The notes: generated from the sequence alone by a model not told the origin. DNA of 64,000 nt from Platanthera guangdongensis (GCA_039583875.1 CM077151.1:111122609-111186608); one strand, 5' to 3'. Counted from the first letter of the stretch, positions 1 through 11,817 are shown. Numbers and translations: made by a program.

Positions 1-246
1 TTTGACCACTGAACTATCTAATTCATTCTGAATTTGTTTGACAAATTTGCAGAAGACATTTGTGGTTTCACATTTCTTCCTCAGAAAGAATACCCATGAA
101 AATCTATAATAGTCATCTACAACCACAAAAGTGTAGACCTTCCTACCTAGACTATGAACTGGCATAGGACCAAATAAATTCATATGCAAGAGGTATAAGT
201 ACCTCACTGAGTCTTCAGTTTCTAGGCTATGAAAGGAGGATCTGGT
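1..246 (-). pseudogene. Sirevirus integrase, start of catalytic core (partial, broken)
   Basis: The minus-strand translation reads from a GAG-pre-integrase tail into a Copia rve core with the recognisable VVVDDYYRFSWVFFL segment. An in-frame TAG separates it from the 247-786 frame where other members have a Gln codon (CAG to TAG). The position of the first catalytic Asp, in the usual HxDLFGP context, reads Asn here (HMNLFGP), which would inactivate the enzyme. The rest of integrase, reverse transcriptase and RNase H lies to the left of the window. Confidence 0.75.
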
Positions 247-786
247 CTACTTGCCTTTTTGACAAGTTGAGCATATTCCATCCTTAAAGCACTTAACTTG
301 AGGACCATTCCTCACCAACTCTTTACTAAAGAGTTGGCCAATAGTCTTGTAGTTAAGATGAGCTAGCCTCTTGTTCCATTTGACACAATGAGAGGCTTTC
401 TCATCAGCCACAAGACAGATAGGAGAATTTTTATTCTCACTCTCAAAGTTTAGGCAATACACATTTCTTTTTCTATAGCCAGTCAATATGACTTTTTGAT
501 CACTTGACCTCTTGATATGACACCCATTCTTGATAAATGAAATGTCATATCCTAGATCACTCAGCTGGCTTATGCTTATTAGGTTGTGTTTTAAACCCTT
601 CACATAAGCCACTTGAGTGATAGTGATTAAGTTGTTAGAAATGTTACCAAACCCTTTGATGACTTTAGGCCCATTCAATACTGGTGAGTAGTCCTTCAGC
701 AATCCTCTTGTTCCAGTCATGTTCCTGGAACATCCACTGTCCAAGTACCATATAGGGGCATGACAACTTGGACTCACCTGCAACAA
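247..786 (-). pseudogene. Sirevirus protease and GAG-pre-integrase domain
   Basis: The 179-residue frame begins with the retropepsin active-site motif YLDSGCSRNMTG (Asp about residue 16), which would cleave the polyprotein. The frame ends with the GAG-pre-integrase zinc region CxxxxxCSTCQKG. The first His of the usual WHRRLGH signature reads Asn (WNKRLAH), so the HHCC zinc site is probably lost. The upstream frame (790-1440) ends in a stop three bases away, so the two pieces were once one polyprotein. This is a fragment of a pol gene, not a separate gene. Confidence 0.82.
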
Positions 787-789
787 AGA

Positions 790-1440
790 TTACTTAACCT
801 TAGAACCCAAATAACTTTTGGGTCCTTGGTTCAAGTTAGCCTGAAACTTGACAAATCTGCCTGCAGCTCTTCTACCAGGTAGATTGCTATTCTCCCTGAC
901 ACTGGTGTTGTGCCAACAGTCTAAGGCATAATGGCCTATCTTGCCACAACACCAACACTCATACTTATTATACCTCTTTTTAGGTACAATCTTAGTTGTA
1001 TTGTTGGCAGTAGATCTTTTGTTTTGTGCTGGGGCTTTGCCTTTATTATTAGACTGGGCAGCCCATGCAGTTCTCTTAAAGCCTAATCCTGCCTTACCCT
1101 TTTGAGACACAAAGTCATCAATTAAGGGTAGGACAGATTTTGGCTTAGAGAAACTAGCCACTATTTCCTTCTCTTTCTGATGTCTGTCTTCCATACTTTT
1201 GATCTGATCATTTTTGAATGTGATTGTACCCATCTGAATAACAGTTATGTTTTTCAGCTTGGTAATCTCATTCATCTTCTGATCCAACAACGTTTTTGAA
1301 TCAGATGCAACCAACTTAAGAGATGCAATTTCCTTAGACTGATTTTTGGCCAGGTTTTTGCTTCTCTTGAGTGCTTGCAATAAATCCCTATATTCATCTA
1401 TAAGCTGATGAATATCTCCTTCAGATTCAGACCCATCCAC
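790..1440 (-). pseudogene. Sirevirus gag C-terminal extension: coiled coil and second zinc knuckle
   Basis: The 216-residue frame has a Lys/Glu/Leu-rich stretch in its first 90 residues (LKRSKNLAKNQSKEIASLK and so on) that should form a coiled coil. A CCHC zinc knuckle (CWCCGKIGHYALDC) follows near residues 162-175, then a basic tail. A second knuckle beyond the usual one is a Sirevirus trait and would take part in RNA packaging. The ATG listed is only the first in an interrupted frame; the region continues upstream through 1441-1530 with a stop near 1531. Confidence 0.78.
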
Positions 1441-1530
1441 ATCTCTTGATGCAGATGCATCTGATTCTGACCCAGTGTAGTAATCAGAATCTACAGATAA
1501 ACTTTTTACCTTATTGGGACCAGGTTGATC

Positions 1531-2828
1531 CTAGCACTGGTATTCTTCAGACACAGCCATCAGTCCTTTGCACTGATGGTATTCTTGCTCATAGATAGAG
1601 TTCAGTAATTTCAAGAACTCATCCTCTTCTTCTGTTGCAAACAAACCAATATAGGCCTCAGCCTCAGATTCAGACTCTGAAGTTGATTGATCTGTCCAAC
1701 TTTTCTCTTTCTTAGCTACCAAGGATTTCTCCTTCTTGCTCTTGTGCTGAGACTTCTTTCTATCAGCAGACTCCTTCCTTTTGTCTGGACAGTCAGCTAC
1801 AACATGTCCAGGTCTGTTGCAATAATATCAAATAATCTTTGATGTAGTTGACTTGCTAGGCTTTGTCCCACTCCTGTCCTTCCTGGATGATTTCCTCTTC
1901 TGATAATAATCATCCTTGGACTGAGATGAGGATGGCTTATATTTCCACTGCTTTTTCTTTAAGAATCTCTGAAACTGCGTTGTGAAAGCAGCAAAGTCTT
2001 CATCAGAATTACTGCTGTCTGAACTGTGATTATCAGAATTTTCTGAGATCACTTCTGCATCTTTCTTAGGAGAAGATGGAGACATCCTCCTATTATTCCT
2101 TGTGGCTTCTACCTTGAAGGCCACTGACTTATCTCTATTGTCAACATTTGTATTTTTCTCTTCCTCCTTTCTGGCCAACAACTGCATCTCATAAGACAAC
2201 AATTTGCCAAATAGTGTTGGAGGTGAAATTTCTACCAGTCTGGCCACTTCCCTTATGGCACAGATCTTTGTATCCCAATCCTTAGTCAAAGACCTAAGAA
2301 ATTTGTCATTCAGCTCATATGCACTGAAGATTCTTCCATAGGACATTAGTTCATTTACAATTCTGTAGAACTTCTTATAACATTCAGTTATGCTATTAGA
2401 CTTGGCTTGTCTGAAACTCTCATATTCTTGATTAAGCATAGACTTTCTATCTTGCCTAACCTCTTCAAAACACTCCATGTAGACAACCAATGTGTCCCAC
2501 ATCTCCTTAGAGGTTTTGCAGTGAATCAGATTTTGGAATTTGAATCATCTATGGCACTCACTATAATATTCTGTGCTCTTTTATCCATTGTAGCCAAGAT
2601 GATCTCATCCTTAGTCATTTCTGAAAAATCCTTAGGAATCCTTTGATTAGCATCAAGAACAGAAACCTTTATTGGAATATATGGTCCTTCCTGAAATGTT
2701 ATATAAATTCTAGGATCAGAGGCCTCCATAAATAGTCTGACCCTTTCCTTCCATATTCCAAAGATTTCCTTCCTGCAGATAGGCAACTTCATTGAACCAA
2801 GTTCTTTATGGTTTTCTCCTGAACCCAT
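1531..2828 (-). pseudogene. Sirevirus gag N-terminal part: DUF4219, UBN2-type Gag and first zinc knuckle (broken)
   Basis: Translation starts at the ATG at 2828 (MGSGENHKELGSMKLPI), the usual short leader before the DUF4219-like segment. A frameshift near 2510 separates this from the UBN2-like Gag core at 2502-1828, with MWDTL near its start and EMQLLARKEEE near the end of the core. The first zinc knuckle near 1826 has its leading Cys codon changed to TGA, so the frame stops exactly at the zinc site (remaining motif YYCNRPGHVVADC). An acidic Ser/Glu-rich stretch follows (1722-1531). Gag would form the particle; at least three lesions make this copy non-functional. Confidence 0.82.
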
Positions 2829-2895
2829 CTTCTTTAACTTATTTCTACCTTATAGATATTACTCAGACTGTTAAGTCTTTCTTTGAGGAACCTCC

Positions 2896-2906
2896 CTCTG
2901 ATACCA
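2896..2906 (-). promoter_or_regulatory. Primer-binding site of S1 (initiator tRNA-Met type)
   Basis: The minus strand reads TGGTATCAGAG two bases after the LTR end. This matches the 3' end of plant initiator tRNA-Met, the usual primer of Copia and many Gypsy elements. It fixes both the orientation of S1 and the LTR boundary at 2909. Confidence 0.9.
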
Positions 2907-3186
2907 CTTGAAAGAATTGGTTCCTAAACACCTAGAGGGGGGGGGGGTGAATAGGTGCAATTCCTTTTTCTTGTAAGGCAGAATATTAATTCAGTTAATT
3001 AATAGAAACTTATAGTTCTACAGCTATCACAATACAGAAATAACAATACCACACACAATCACAGATGACACACTGATTTATAGTGGTTCCCCAAGGTCTG
3101 GGTACATCCACTTTCCCCCTTCGCCTATCTAGTAGTGTGCTAGATTCGGCCTAACTTCTTTCCTTCTCCTTAGATCCGCAGATCTT

Positions 3187-3420
3187 ACAGCTCAGAACCC
3201 AAACAAGGCTCCTACAACTCAGATTGAGTCCACACTCCTACATCTCAGGCAATCTGCCCTATCTCAGCCTTCAACAAGGCCGACAACTCAGAGATGAAAA
3301 TCTCTTACAACTCAGGCTCTCAGCCCTACCTCAACCTTCAACAAGGCCTACCACTCAGAGAACTTATCTCCTACAACTCAGCCTTTATAAATCAGGCTTA
3401 CAACTCAGATCTTAAAAAGA
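3187..3420 (-). repeat. Repeat field CTGAG(T)TGTAGG in S1 LTR
   Basis: On the minus strand the words CTGAGTTGTAGG, CTGAGTTGTAAG and CTGAGATGTAGG recur about every 20-40 bases, separated by GGCCTTGTTGAAGG-like spacers. The same word family recurs in the LTR of the second Sirevirus at about 60960-61440, so it is a feature of this lineage and not chance low complexity. Confidence 0.7.
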
Positions 3421-3904
3421 TCCTATAGAAAATAGGTGTAAATCTAAAATTTACCACCACCCTGGTTGAGAGATAAAGGATGGAAGGTTTCTTGATCAGT
3501 TCTTGAAAGAATCTGTTGTTAGAGATCAACCTGTCTTAGCTTTCTTCAAAGCTTCTTGAATCTGAACACAGTAGGATTGATATCCTTTGAAGTTGATCTT
3601 CAATCAGCTTCTTTTTTGAAATTTAGAAATCAATCTGAATTCTTCTTGGCAGACTGGTTCAGAATCTGCACTTAAGAGACTTGTTGATGTAAGTCCCTTT
3701 CTTCACTTGAATAGATGGAGCTCTCTCTCTCCAAATTCTTCTGAAGATTCTTCTGAATTCTTCTTTGAATTCTCTTGACAAACTCTGAGTAGATCACCAC
3801 TTGAGAATGTCTTCTTAGATCTTCTGTTGAAAATCTTCTTCTGTTTTTCGTGTTTATTTTTTTTATCTCATGTGTGTAACTGTATATTCTGTTGATAGAG
3901 AATG

Positions 3905-3914
3905 TATTTATATA
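3905..3914 (-). promoter_or_regulatory. TATA box of S1 LTR
   Basis: The minus strand reads TATATAAATA between the GTGTCGACAC palindrome field (upstream) and the CTGAG repeat field (downstream). That is the expected place for the core promoter that starts the genomic RNA. Confidence 0.6.
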
Positions 3915-4065
3915 AACTTCCTCCATGGTAACCGACTGATCCGGTTTCTAACGAACTTCTGACAGCTCTGACAGTTGCAGTAGACCGGTTGGTTATGGCA
4001 GCTGTCAAGTCTTTCAGTCACTTCTTGAAACTCTGTCTCTGTCAGCAAAGTGTCGAGACTGGACT

Positions 4066-4515
4066 TCATCATGTGTCGACACAAGTAGACTAAGTGTCGA
4101 CGCAAGCCTTGGTGGTGTCGACACAACTCCCTTGGTGTTTACACTGCTTCTCGACACAACTTCTGTAGAATGTGTCGACACTAGTTCTGTGTGTCGACAT
4201 AGTCACTTCTTTTCTTCACAAAAATCAACTTTGTTGAAACTCTGCTATGTGTCGACACAAGTCCTGTGTGTCGACACAGTTGATGTCGACAAAGTATTCT
4301 GTGTGTCGACACTACCTCTGTGTGTCGACACAGTTGATGTCGACTAAACTTTTCTGTGTGTAGACTCTGCCTCTGTGTGTCGACACAATTTATTCTGGTG
4401 TCGACACAGCCTTTCCAAGTGTCGACACAATTGACTCCAGGTGTCGACACAGCTTTTCTCCAGTGTCGACACAAGCCTTCATTAGTGTCGACACAACTTC
4501 TTCTGGTGTCGACTC
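4066..4515. repeat. Array of GTGTCGACAC palindromes in S1 LTR
   Basis: About 17 full or one-mismatch copies of the self-complementary decamer GTGTCGACAC lie in 450 bp. Between about 4397 and 4505 successive copies start 20-23 bases apart, close to two helical turns. Spacers differ (CAAG, CAGCC, CAATT), so the decamer itself is what is kept. The position upstream of the LTR TATA box suggests a regulatory role, but no binding factor is known to me. Confidence 0.85.
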
Positions 4516-4952
4516 ATGGACTTAGAAACTTTTCCTGCATTCCTGCATTTTCTTAACCTGCACATATAAACTCAAAACAACATCAAATACACATTGATGC
4601 ATATCATTAAGTAAGGTAAGGCTTCTTCAAATCTGGTACACATTTTCCAATGTACCTAACAGAGGTGTTGTAGGAACGTCCCTCGGTGCACTACTTTCTG
4701 CCGATTGCGGGTGTTCCGATTGCCCAGCACCTCTCCTAGCCGCCTATAATAGCAAAGACCCTTGATTAGACGACAAACAGATTGCTAAAAACAATCATTG
4801 GAATACTCAGATTCCTCTAAACAAGACCATTTTTCATTCCTAAGTGGACATTCATGGGTTCTTTTTGATGTTATAACGATGACGCACACATGTGCTCACC
4901 ACCCCTTAAAGGAATTCGTCCACGAATTCATTTAAGTTGACCGGGACCAAAA

Positions 4953-4963
4953 GTCTGATACCA
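4953..4963 (-). promoter_or_regulatory. Primer-binding site of D1
   Basis: The minus strand reads TGGTATCAGAC three bases after the LTR terminus TTACA at 4967, matching the initiator tRNA-Met primer pattern. Confidence 0.85.
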
Positions 4964-4966
4964 AAT

Positions 4967-6937
4967 TGTAACACCCCCATCCGTCGTATGCCATATAACA
5001 GAAGGTCCAGCTGGAACCCGACGCCATATACCACGGACAGTCGGAAGGGTTACATAAGAATATCAAAACTATACAACTATAACTACTCATCATACACAGA
5101 GCATTCTAGCGGAAGCTTTTAAACAGTTGTACAGAACCCATAATCGATATATCAACTAACATGAATATCCACAACTATCATAGAAATGAAATAACAAATA
5201 CAAAGAAAGCATTTGGCCTTATGTCCTTACAAGAGTTTCACTTAACAAAGTAGTGTTTTCCATACATCGGCTCACAGGCCGGCCACACATGATAAAAATA
5301 AAATACAACTATTCGCTTTGGCCTTCGAGGGCCAGCTCAGCAACTTGGGCTTCAGTCCGCTATTTAGTACTCGGCTCCGCAGCAGCTGCAAGCAACATTC
5401 CACCGCACGATGGCAAACAAAGCAACGGTCAGCCAAAGCCGACCAAATTATAACGACCCCGCCCCTTACTCGGGACGGCGGTGCTCCTTCCCTGCAATTC
5501 ATTAGCCCAGCTAAACAATAAAAGTGTGAATATACTACGCCACAGGTGTAGGATCTCACGGCCCAAACACCCCGTGCACTCAGGGCACATTAACGGTGAA
5601 TCCGGTCAATTCCGTGGCTTCACCACCATCCCCGGGATGGCAACAACGTGAGCATTTTAGCCTTTCTGACCACTATCTATGGCTCCCGACTATGCCAACG
5701 GCCAGTCCCACTTTGGGTCTCTCGCACCGAACCACATAGCCCGGGTCCGATTCCACTTGCCCATTTATCACAACGCGTAGTTTACCTTAAGACGTACGCA
5801 CGAGCCAAGCTTATCTCGGATCCCACAACAATACCAAACAACACATAACCCGGTTATGTACAAGGCCGGCTCCCAGGCCGCCAAATTAGCAGAATAACAT
5901 TTCTGCTCAGTTTTCTGGGTGCGCCTTGGAGTTAATCCCCAAGGATCCCTGCTGCAATCTACCGTGTAGAAACCCGAAAACACAAAACACGGAGTCTTCT
6001 CCGGCAAATCATACAAAATGCAACATCACCGATCCAGACCAACATGTCCGGGTAGGCTTCACACACAATGCCTATGTCCGTACTTAGCTTCCAGACTCTA
6101 TATGCAACATAAGGGGGACTATTCCTGTCAACCCCAAGGAACACCACACACTCACCGCACACTCACTGGTGCGGGTTTCCTTATGCAAAAGAAGGAGAGC
6201 TTCACATACTCAAGTAGAGAATCGTTACCCTTGAAGTACGCTTCTACGCCATGGAAAAACTATACGGATAGAAGGCTTCGCAATGGAATTTCCTCCGCGG
6301 ATCCGCTCTCGGTTCTCAAAACGGTGCTCTGATGCTCCGCTGGTGGCCGGAGTCCTCCCTCTCCTTACTCCTCTCTCCAACTCCTAAGAAAGAGAATGGT
6401 AAAGAGCAAATGAGGAGTTTAACATCCATTCCCGGCCTTATCAGAGCAGGAACACATCTGGGCCGTTTGATCTTAATTAAAGAAAACGAATGGCTCAGAT
6501 CCGCCCAAAAATCATCAAACCTGGGCCGAACACGGCCACGCACACGGCCGTGTCCCAGGCTGCATGCCTCAATTCAGACATGATCGTCGAGCACAGAAGC
6601 TAACACGGGTTGAGACACGCCCGTGCCTCAACCTGACACGCCCGTGTTAGTTTCCGACACGCCTGTGCACTAGGGCCGTGTCACCAGTAACCGCCACGCC
6701 AACCGACACGACTCTTGGGAACACGGGTGGTGACACGAGTATGCATACGCCCGTATCTTTTGACATGCCCGTGTCACGCTGCCGTGTTTCCTGCCATGTA
6801 CTTATCTGGACACAGCCGACCAACACAAAGAACCATACGTCTTTGGATACACCCGTGTCATAGGCCGTGTACCCCTATACAAGCACTAAAAATTCTCTTG
6901 GACACGATCAGCTCGATACGATTTTTGGGGCGTTACA
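4967..6937 (-). repeat. D-family LTR (5' LTR of D1, 1971 bp)
   Basis: On the plus strand the LTR runs from TGTAACACCCCC to GGGGCGTTACA, that is TGTAACGCCCC ... GGGTGTTACA in element orientation. The part near 6535-6870 is full of GACACG/CGTGTC half-palindromes around CCCGTGTC and ACACGGGC, a trait shared with D2 and D3. The rest shows no open frame worth calling; the short frames on both strands do not resemble any protein. Confidence 0.85.
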
Positions 6938-7123
6938 CCTTGACCTACTCGAGTATTTATACAGCCACTCGAGTAACCTACTCGAGTAGTAGAAAGACCT
7001 ACTCGAGTACTAAAGCTTCACTCGAGTACTTCTATTTTCAATACTCCAGTACTTCCAAGACATCACTCGAGTACTTCTGCATTTCTCCCTCGAGTACTTC
7101 TATATCTTCACTCGAGTACTGCC
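6938..7123. repeat. ACTCGAGTA(C) palindrome array between D1 and A
   Basis: In 186 bp there are about nine copies of CTCGAGTA/ACTCGAGTAC, spaced mostly 15-25 bases, with variable spacers such as TTCTATTTTCAAT and AAAGCTT. It lies outside both the D1 and A LTR boundaries, so it is a relic of the sequence into which those elements inserted. It probably comes from another LTR of the palindrome-array kind seen in S1. No coding content. Confidence 0.75.
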
Positions 7124-10100
7124 TGTAACATCCCATGTTACTTCTAGACCCCCTCAACTTAGATTGAGTTAGGCATGGGGTGGGTGATAGGGAATTTAGC
7201 TAGGTTTGACCCTAGGTAGTGGGTTGTAGCCATGTGGGGCCCACTAAGGGGCTAAAGTCAAACTAGGTCAAACTAACCTAAATAGGAACCCTAGCCACAC
7301 CATGACCCCACCACATTGCCCTAACCCTAAAACAATCTAAGTGGACCATAGGGCATGCCATTAGGTCAAACCTTTGACCCTAGTTGACCAAAGTCAACCA
7401 TGGCCCTAATTAGGTCAAACCTATACCTATAGGCCCAATTAGCCCAAGTATGACACCAAATTGACCCAAACCAAGTTGGGTGGTGCCATTAGACCCATAA
7501 CCACTAAGTGAGGTCAGCCCACTCATCATGGTTGACCAAGTCAACCCAAGTCAACCAAATTAACCTAAAGGAGAAAATGAGGGCTAAGCCCACTCCCCTT
7601 GGGCCAAGCCCACCAAACCTGATCCATGGCCAGCCCAAATGGACAATGACCCCCCTACCCTCTAGTTTTGAAAAAAAGGACACATGCATGAGGGTAAAGT
7701 GGGAATTTTAGGAGAGAGAAGGTAAGATAAGAAGAAGAGGCCACTTGGCCTTGGTTCCATCAGCCCAAAATTGTGCTGGCTGGCCTCCTCAGAGAATTTC
7801 CAGAGAATTTGGAAGCATGGGGGCCACTTGGCACCAAGATTGAAGCCTCCAAAGCCCCAAACCGAGCTCACCTTGGTTCAATCTCCCTATATAGCCACCT
7901 TCAACCCAATTCGACCACACCATCACCTTCAGAGGGTAGAATCGTGTGGAGAATGAGTCCTGGAGCGAAGCTTTTGGTGGAGAATCAAGGATTTGAGCAG
8001 GAGATCGCCGGAGCAGCTCATCCATGGCCAATCGCCGCCAACCTCGCCGTCATGCCGCCATTCGGGTCCGTTTTGCCTCCCCTCTACTCGTTGTAGATTT
8101 CTAGATCTTTAGGGAGAGACATCGGGCTCAATTGAGACCGATACCATGGGAGTAAAATGAAATTTTTCTGAGTTTTATTTCTTGCTCGGGTTCGCCAGAG
8201 GAGCCAATTCCGGCGGCCTCACCGCCGGAAACCGCTAGCCACCACCTCAGTGAAGGTGGTGGCGACATCCGCCGGCGGTGGTGGTGACTCAACTGGATGG
8301 AATCAGCCAGGAAAAGTGGCCAGCCAGAGTCAATCTGGACCATTGGCCATTTGGGTACGATGATCGGATCCCGTTAATCTTGCTTTAAGATTCGTGCTTA
8401 GCAATTATTAAATCAAACAAAAACTATAGTATTTTATATAAATCTGTCACATTTATTCAGTAACATTGCATGGTTAATTTAGGCCTCTTAGAGGCATTTA
8501 CTGGTCATGTATCTTAAATAAAAATTGTAGCTTAATGTCTTAACTTTACATTGCCACCTTAAACATGTAATTTGGTGCAGTATACTGCCCTACAGGTCAT
8601 TTTTCCTAGGACTGATCCTAGGCAAGGGCAGAACTTCAATTTGATGCCCAAGCCAAACCCTTAATCTACATGACCCCAAATTTGGGTGCATGCATGTTTA
8701 GTGTCTATTTAGCCCCTGCCAAAAATTGGGAATTTTTGGGAAAACGTTTTATATAATTTTATTCATAATACACAACTTTAAATAAATGAAATATTTGGAG
8801 TGTTATGGCTCCAAATGACCCCAAATTTTGGTGGCATGTCCTTGGGGACTATTCATGTGCATGGTAATAATTTCAGCACATTTGGACCACTACATGTTGG
8901 GTAAACTCACATGCATGTGTTGATTATATATAGGCTTGGGGTGCAAATAACCATTTTTGATATATTGTGTATTGAGACTATATGGAACATCCAAAAATCA
9001 TGATATTGTTTTCAGAGGCTCATCAGGGTGAATTATACCCCACATTGTAATAATGAGATTTTTGGAAGCAAAAATCCCATTATTTGGAATTTTTAGAATA
9101 ATTGAACTTTTGAAAAATAAATGCAAAAATAGGTCTTTCATTGAGATAAAATCCCCAATTTTTGTCAAGGTCAATATCATGTTAGATTTAACTCCTGAAA
9201 ATTTTTATGTCTCTGTTTGAAGAATTTTGATAGGAGTTATGTGGAAATTACCTTTTTACCCTCATTTTACTTAATTAGCAAATTGGTGTAAATACCTTGT
9301 AGAAAATTTTGGAAAATTTCTTGATGATATATCTGAGTATAAATAACCTTGTATAAATTTCTCAGCATTTTTGGATTACTCAATAATTTTTAAAACCTTG
9401 TAATGGCATTTTGGTAAATTATTAAGAATTGAAATTTGTAGACCATTACATTGTGGAGGTTGATGAAACTCTGCCATTAGCCTTAAATTCATATATTTAT
9501 GCTCTATAATTTTCCTAGAAGTTTTAGTGATGTATTCCTTATACTTCAATTGGAAAATGACAATTGCGTGAATCTTGTATAAATTAAGGAATAAATAGAA
9601 ATAATTAAAGAAAAATTATAAATTTTGGTAGACAGTATTATTTTACCAAGTTATAACTCAGGAAAAATTCCTTAGATCAGTGGACTATAAATTATCATAC
9701 TTCATGTATTAAATGACCTAGGAGATTAATTAAATGATTCAATTAGAGGCCTTAATGACTTAGGAAAATTATAAAAATTAATATGCTCACTTCATTAGTC
9801 CATACCATCCTAGGATAAATAATTAGGGGCAGGTGGCCCAAGGAATTGGAAGTTCCGTTTCAGGGTGGTATTAGGTCATGGGTTGCGCATAGTGTAAGTA
9901 GGTCATGTTATAAGGACCACCGGGGTATAGATCAATAAATGAGCTAGAGACATCAATTGGAATATAACCCTGGTGGGTAGAGCCATCTTAGTGACGAGAG
10001 TAAAGTGCAAGCCCTTGGATAGCATCTGGAGTGGAGGCCGGCGGAAGGCCGTCGTCCGTCGAAGAACACCTCAAGTCATTAGGACCACTCAAGAGTAATA

Positions 10101-11817
10101 ATGAGAGCTGGGGTGAATTTTGGGTAGCCATCAACTAAAGTAAATATCCTTGAGAAAGGGAGTTTTGGGTGTAATCCCATCGTAGTTCCTAGTTCCCCCG
10201 AGAGCCCTTCACCGGGTATAGCCTGGGCAGTCCTGGGATTAACCTTAAATCACTAAGTACAATAATCCATAGACAAGAGTAGTCCAATAGGTTAGCACAT
10301 TGTGGTTCATTCTCGCCCGTGACGGGTTTGAGGGATTTCGAATAAAGACACTATTGTGCGTTCTCACCCGTGTAGGGTTGGAGGGATTGTGATAAATGCT
10401 CACCCGTGTAGGGTTTGAGGGATTCAGGACAGGTTGGTCCTACGAGCTGAAGGCTCGGGATGAAATACTTGCATGTGCAAAAATTTAGTGGCGGGGCATG
10501 CGGTGCTAGCCGTTCATCACACTGATTGCAGTACGGTGCACCTGGCGGGTGTGAGGGTTAGAGGGGCCAGTGGGTTGTTTTACACTGCGGTCTGGAGGAC
10601 GATCCCTGATAACTCACATCCGACCCAACAAGGCTGACGGGTTGTCAGCAAAGTACGTACGCATAGACTCTAGAGTGCACCTTGGACGTGTAAAGAGGCG
10701 TATGAGAGGGGTCTAAGGTTTGGTAGTGTGCATACCAGCCTAGAAGTGGAGATGCCCGCTCCGTTGCTGCCGTAGCCACAACAGTGGTACCCGAGAGTGA
10801 AGCTAGCTCTCAAAAAGTGGGAACTAAAGGTCTGTAATCACAGAGTCGTTGTGTGTGAGTTGCACTTTCCTGTGCATAATTTGCATCATAAACATTCATT
10901 CATATTAGGTCATACGCTTCATAGATCCTTATCATATAAATTAGTATGGGATCTTTTATATGATAAGTTAAATTTCCTGGAAATCTTAACTTATAAATTT
11001 GTATGGGCATTTTTATAAGTTAAGGTACGATTTGTGATGATAGAGTAGTGGTAGCTTAGTTTTACTTTCCTGCTCTTACTTTCTGTTCCTTTACTTACTT
11101 TACCGTACTGCACTTGTCCTACTTACTTAGTTTTATACCTTACTTGTTGTACTTGTTCTTCTTACATAGAACTGCTAGAGTAGAACTACTATTGCTCCTT
11201 ATATACTTGTTAGTATAGTGCCACTGCCACCTGTTTACTCTTGATACCTCTTGTTGTCCTCCGCTTCGTCCTCCCGCACGGTGCCTAGGAGTTGCGGGGC
11301 GAGGTGTGGAGGAAACGACTTACTCTTTTAGACTAATGGTCGGTGACCAAACTATTTTTAGGAGCTCGAGGAGATGGAGTACCAGCACGACCAGCGGGAC
11401 GAGATGGCAGGACGTGAGGAGCTGATGCCACCACCTACTACTACTACTACTGCAGAGTTACCTCAGGTGGGATGACTTGGTGATGATAGATATCTTCCGC
11501 TGTTAGAGATGAGAGAGAGATTTGATTTGATGTACTGGGAATAAGCCCTTATTACTCTTCATTTTATTTTATGTACTCATTTGTATTGATGTCTTCTTTT
11601 CATATATTATATATATGTGCTGTGACTGTGGACTAGCTGTGTTATACTCTGCTATGTATTCTTCTTTTCTCATATTGGCCTACAGGTTTATGATCGTGCT
11701 AGCCGGCAGAATCAGCGTGTTGCGGTGTCAACTAACCCGTGCGTTAGTGTCACCATAAGACGGCAGTTCTGGGCATAAGACCAGGTAGCCTCCATGGTAG
11801 GGGGGGGGGGTCTTACA
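7124..11817 (+). repeat. 5' LTR of A (about 4.7 kb)
   Basis: It runs from TGTAACATCCCATG to GGGGTCTTACA. The first 1.2 kb aligns over its length with the 3' LTR at 30092-31278, which proves the start. The sequence contains a TATA box (7889-7895), a GCCGGCGG-rich block (about 8200-8290), a very AT-rich stretch (about 8400-9800) and a three-fold CCCGTGTAGGGTTTGAGGGA-like repeat (about 10310-10430). A G-run precedes the 3' end. Such a length is long for a plant Gypsy LTR but within what Tekay-like elements show. The short open frames in it are not supported as genes. Confidence 0.8.
7889..7895 (+). promoter_or_regulatory. TATA box of A 5' LTR
   Basis: TATATAG lies in CTCCCTATATAGCC. The matching place in the 3' LTR (30866-30872) reads TATAAAA in the same context, so the element is conserved in position and is the likely core promoter. 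Confidence 0.55.

Larger units (their letters stand above)
1..4661 (-). mobile_element. Sirevirus-type Ty1/Copia retrotransposon S1, 5' part (cut by window edge)
   Basis: Read on the minus strand the order is LTR (4661-2909), primer-binding site, gag with two zinc knuckles, protease, GAG-pre-integrase and the start of integrase, which runs off the window at base 1. The very long gag, the second zinc knuckle in a coiled-coil-rich extension, and the G/C homopolymer beside a CCTAG motif near the LTR end are typical of the Sirevirus branch of Copia (Maximus/SIRE). The reading frames are broken in several places, so this copy is dead. It sits inside the gag leader of a Gypsy element (D1) of the same orientation; the left target-site copy lies outside the window, so the duplication could not be checked. 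Confidence 0.88.
2909..4661 (-). repeat. LTR of Sirevirus S1 (5' LTR, 1753 bp)
   Basis: The LTR is bounded by TG at 2909 and CA at 4661 on the plus strand (element orientation TGTTAGGTACA ... ATTCTTTCA). It holds an 11-G run at 2937-2947 near its 3' end, a CTGAGTTGTAGG-like repeat field (about 3187-3420), a minus-strand TATA box at 3905-3914 and, upstream of that in element orientation, a field of GTGTCGACAC palindromes (about 4066-4515). Internal bases 4516-4661 show nothing special. Confidence 0.85.
4662..6937 (-). mobile_element. Gypsy element D1: gag start, leader, PBS and 5' LTR
   Basis: On the minus strand an LTR (6937-4967) is followed by a primer-binding site, a leader with the purine-rich GACGAATTCCTTTAAGG and a short Gly/Arg-rich gag-like start near 4740-4662. 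S1 then interrupts it. The LTR is homologous to the D2 LTR (38798-41095, opposite orientation) and the D3 solo LTR (50800-52753). No pol remains in the window, so the lineage (Tekay-like) rests only on the TGTAACGCCCC LTR start and the leader. Confidence 0.75.

Noticed and set aside
4066..4515. CRISPR-like array from regular GTGTCGACAC repeats
   Set aside because: Repeat too short, spacers about 11 bases and not unique, inside a plant LTR; no cas genes.
7773..8343. Frames of 70-107 residues in the A LTR near the ATG at 8022
   Set aside because: Not kept intact in the homologous 3' LTR (30770-31278) and without protein similarity that I can see.
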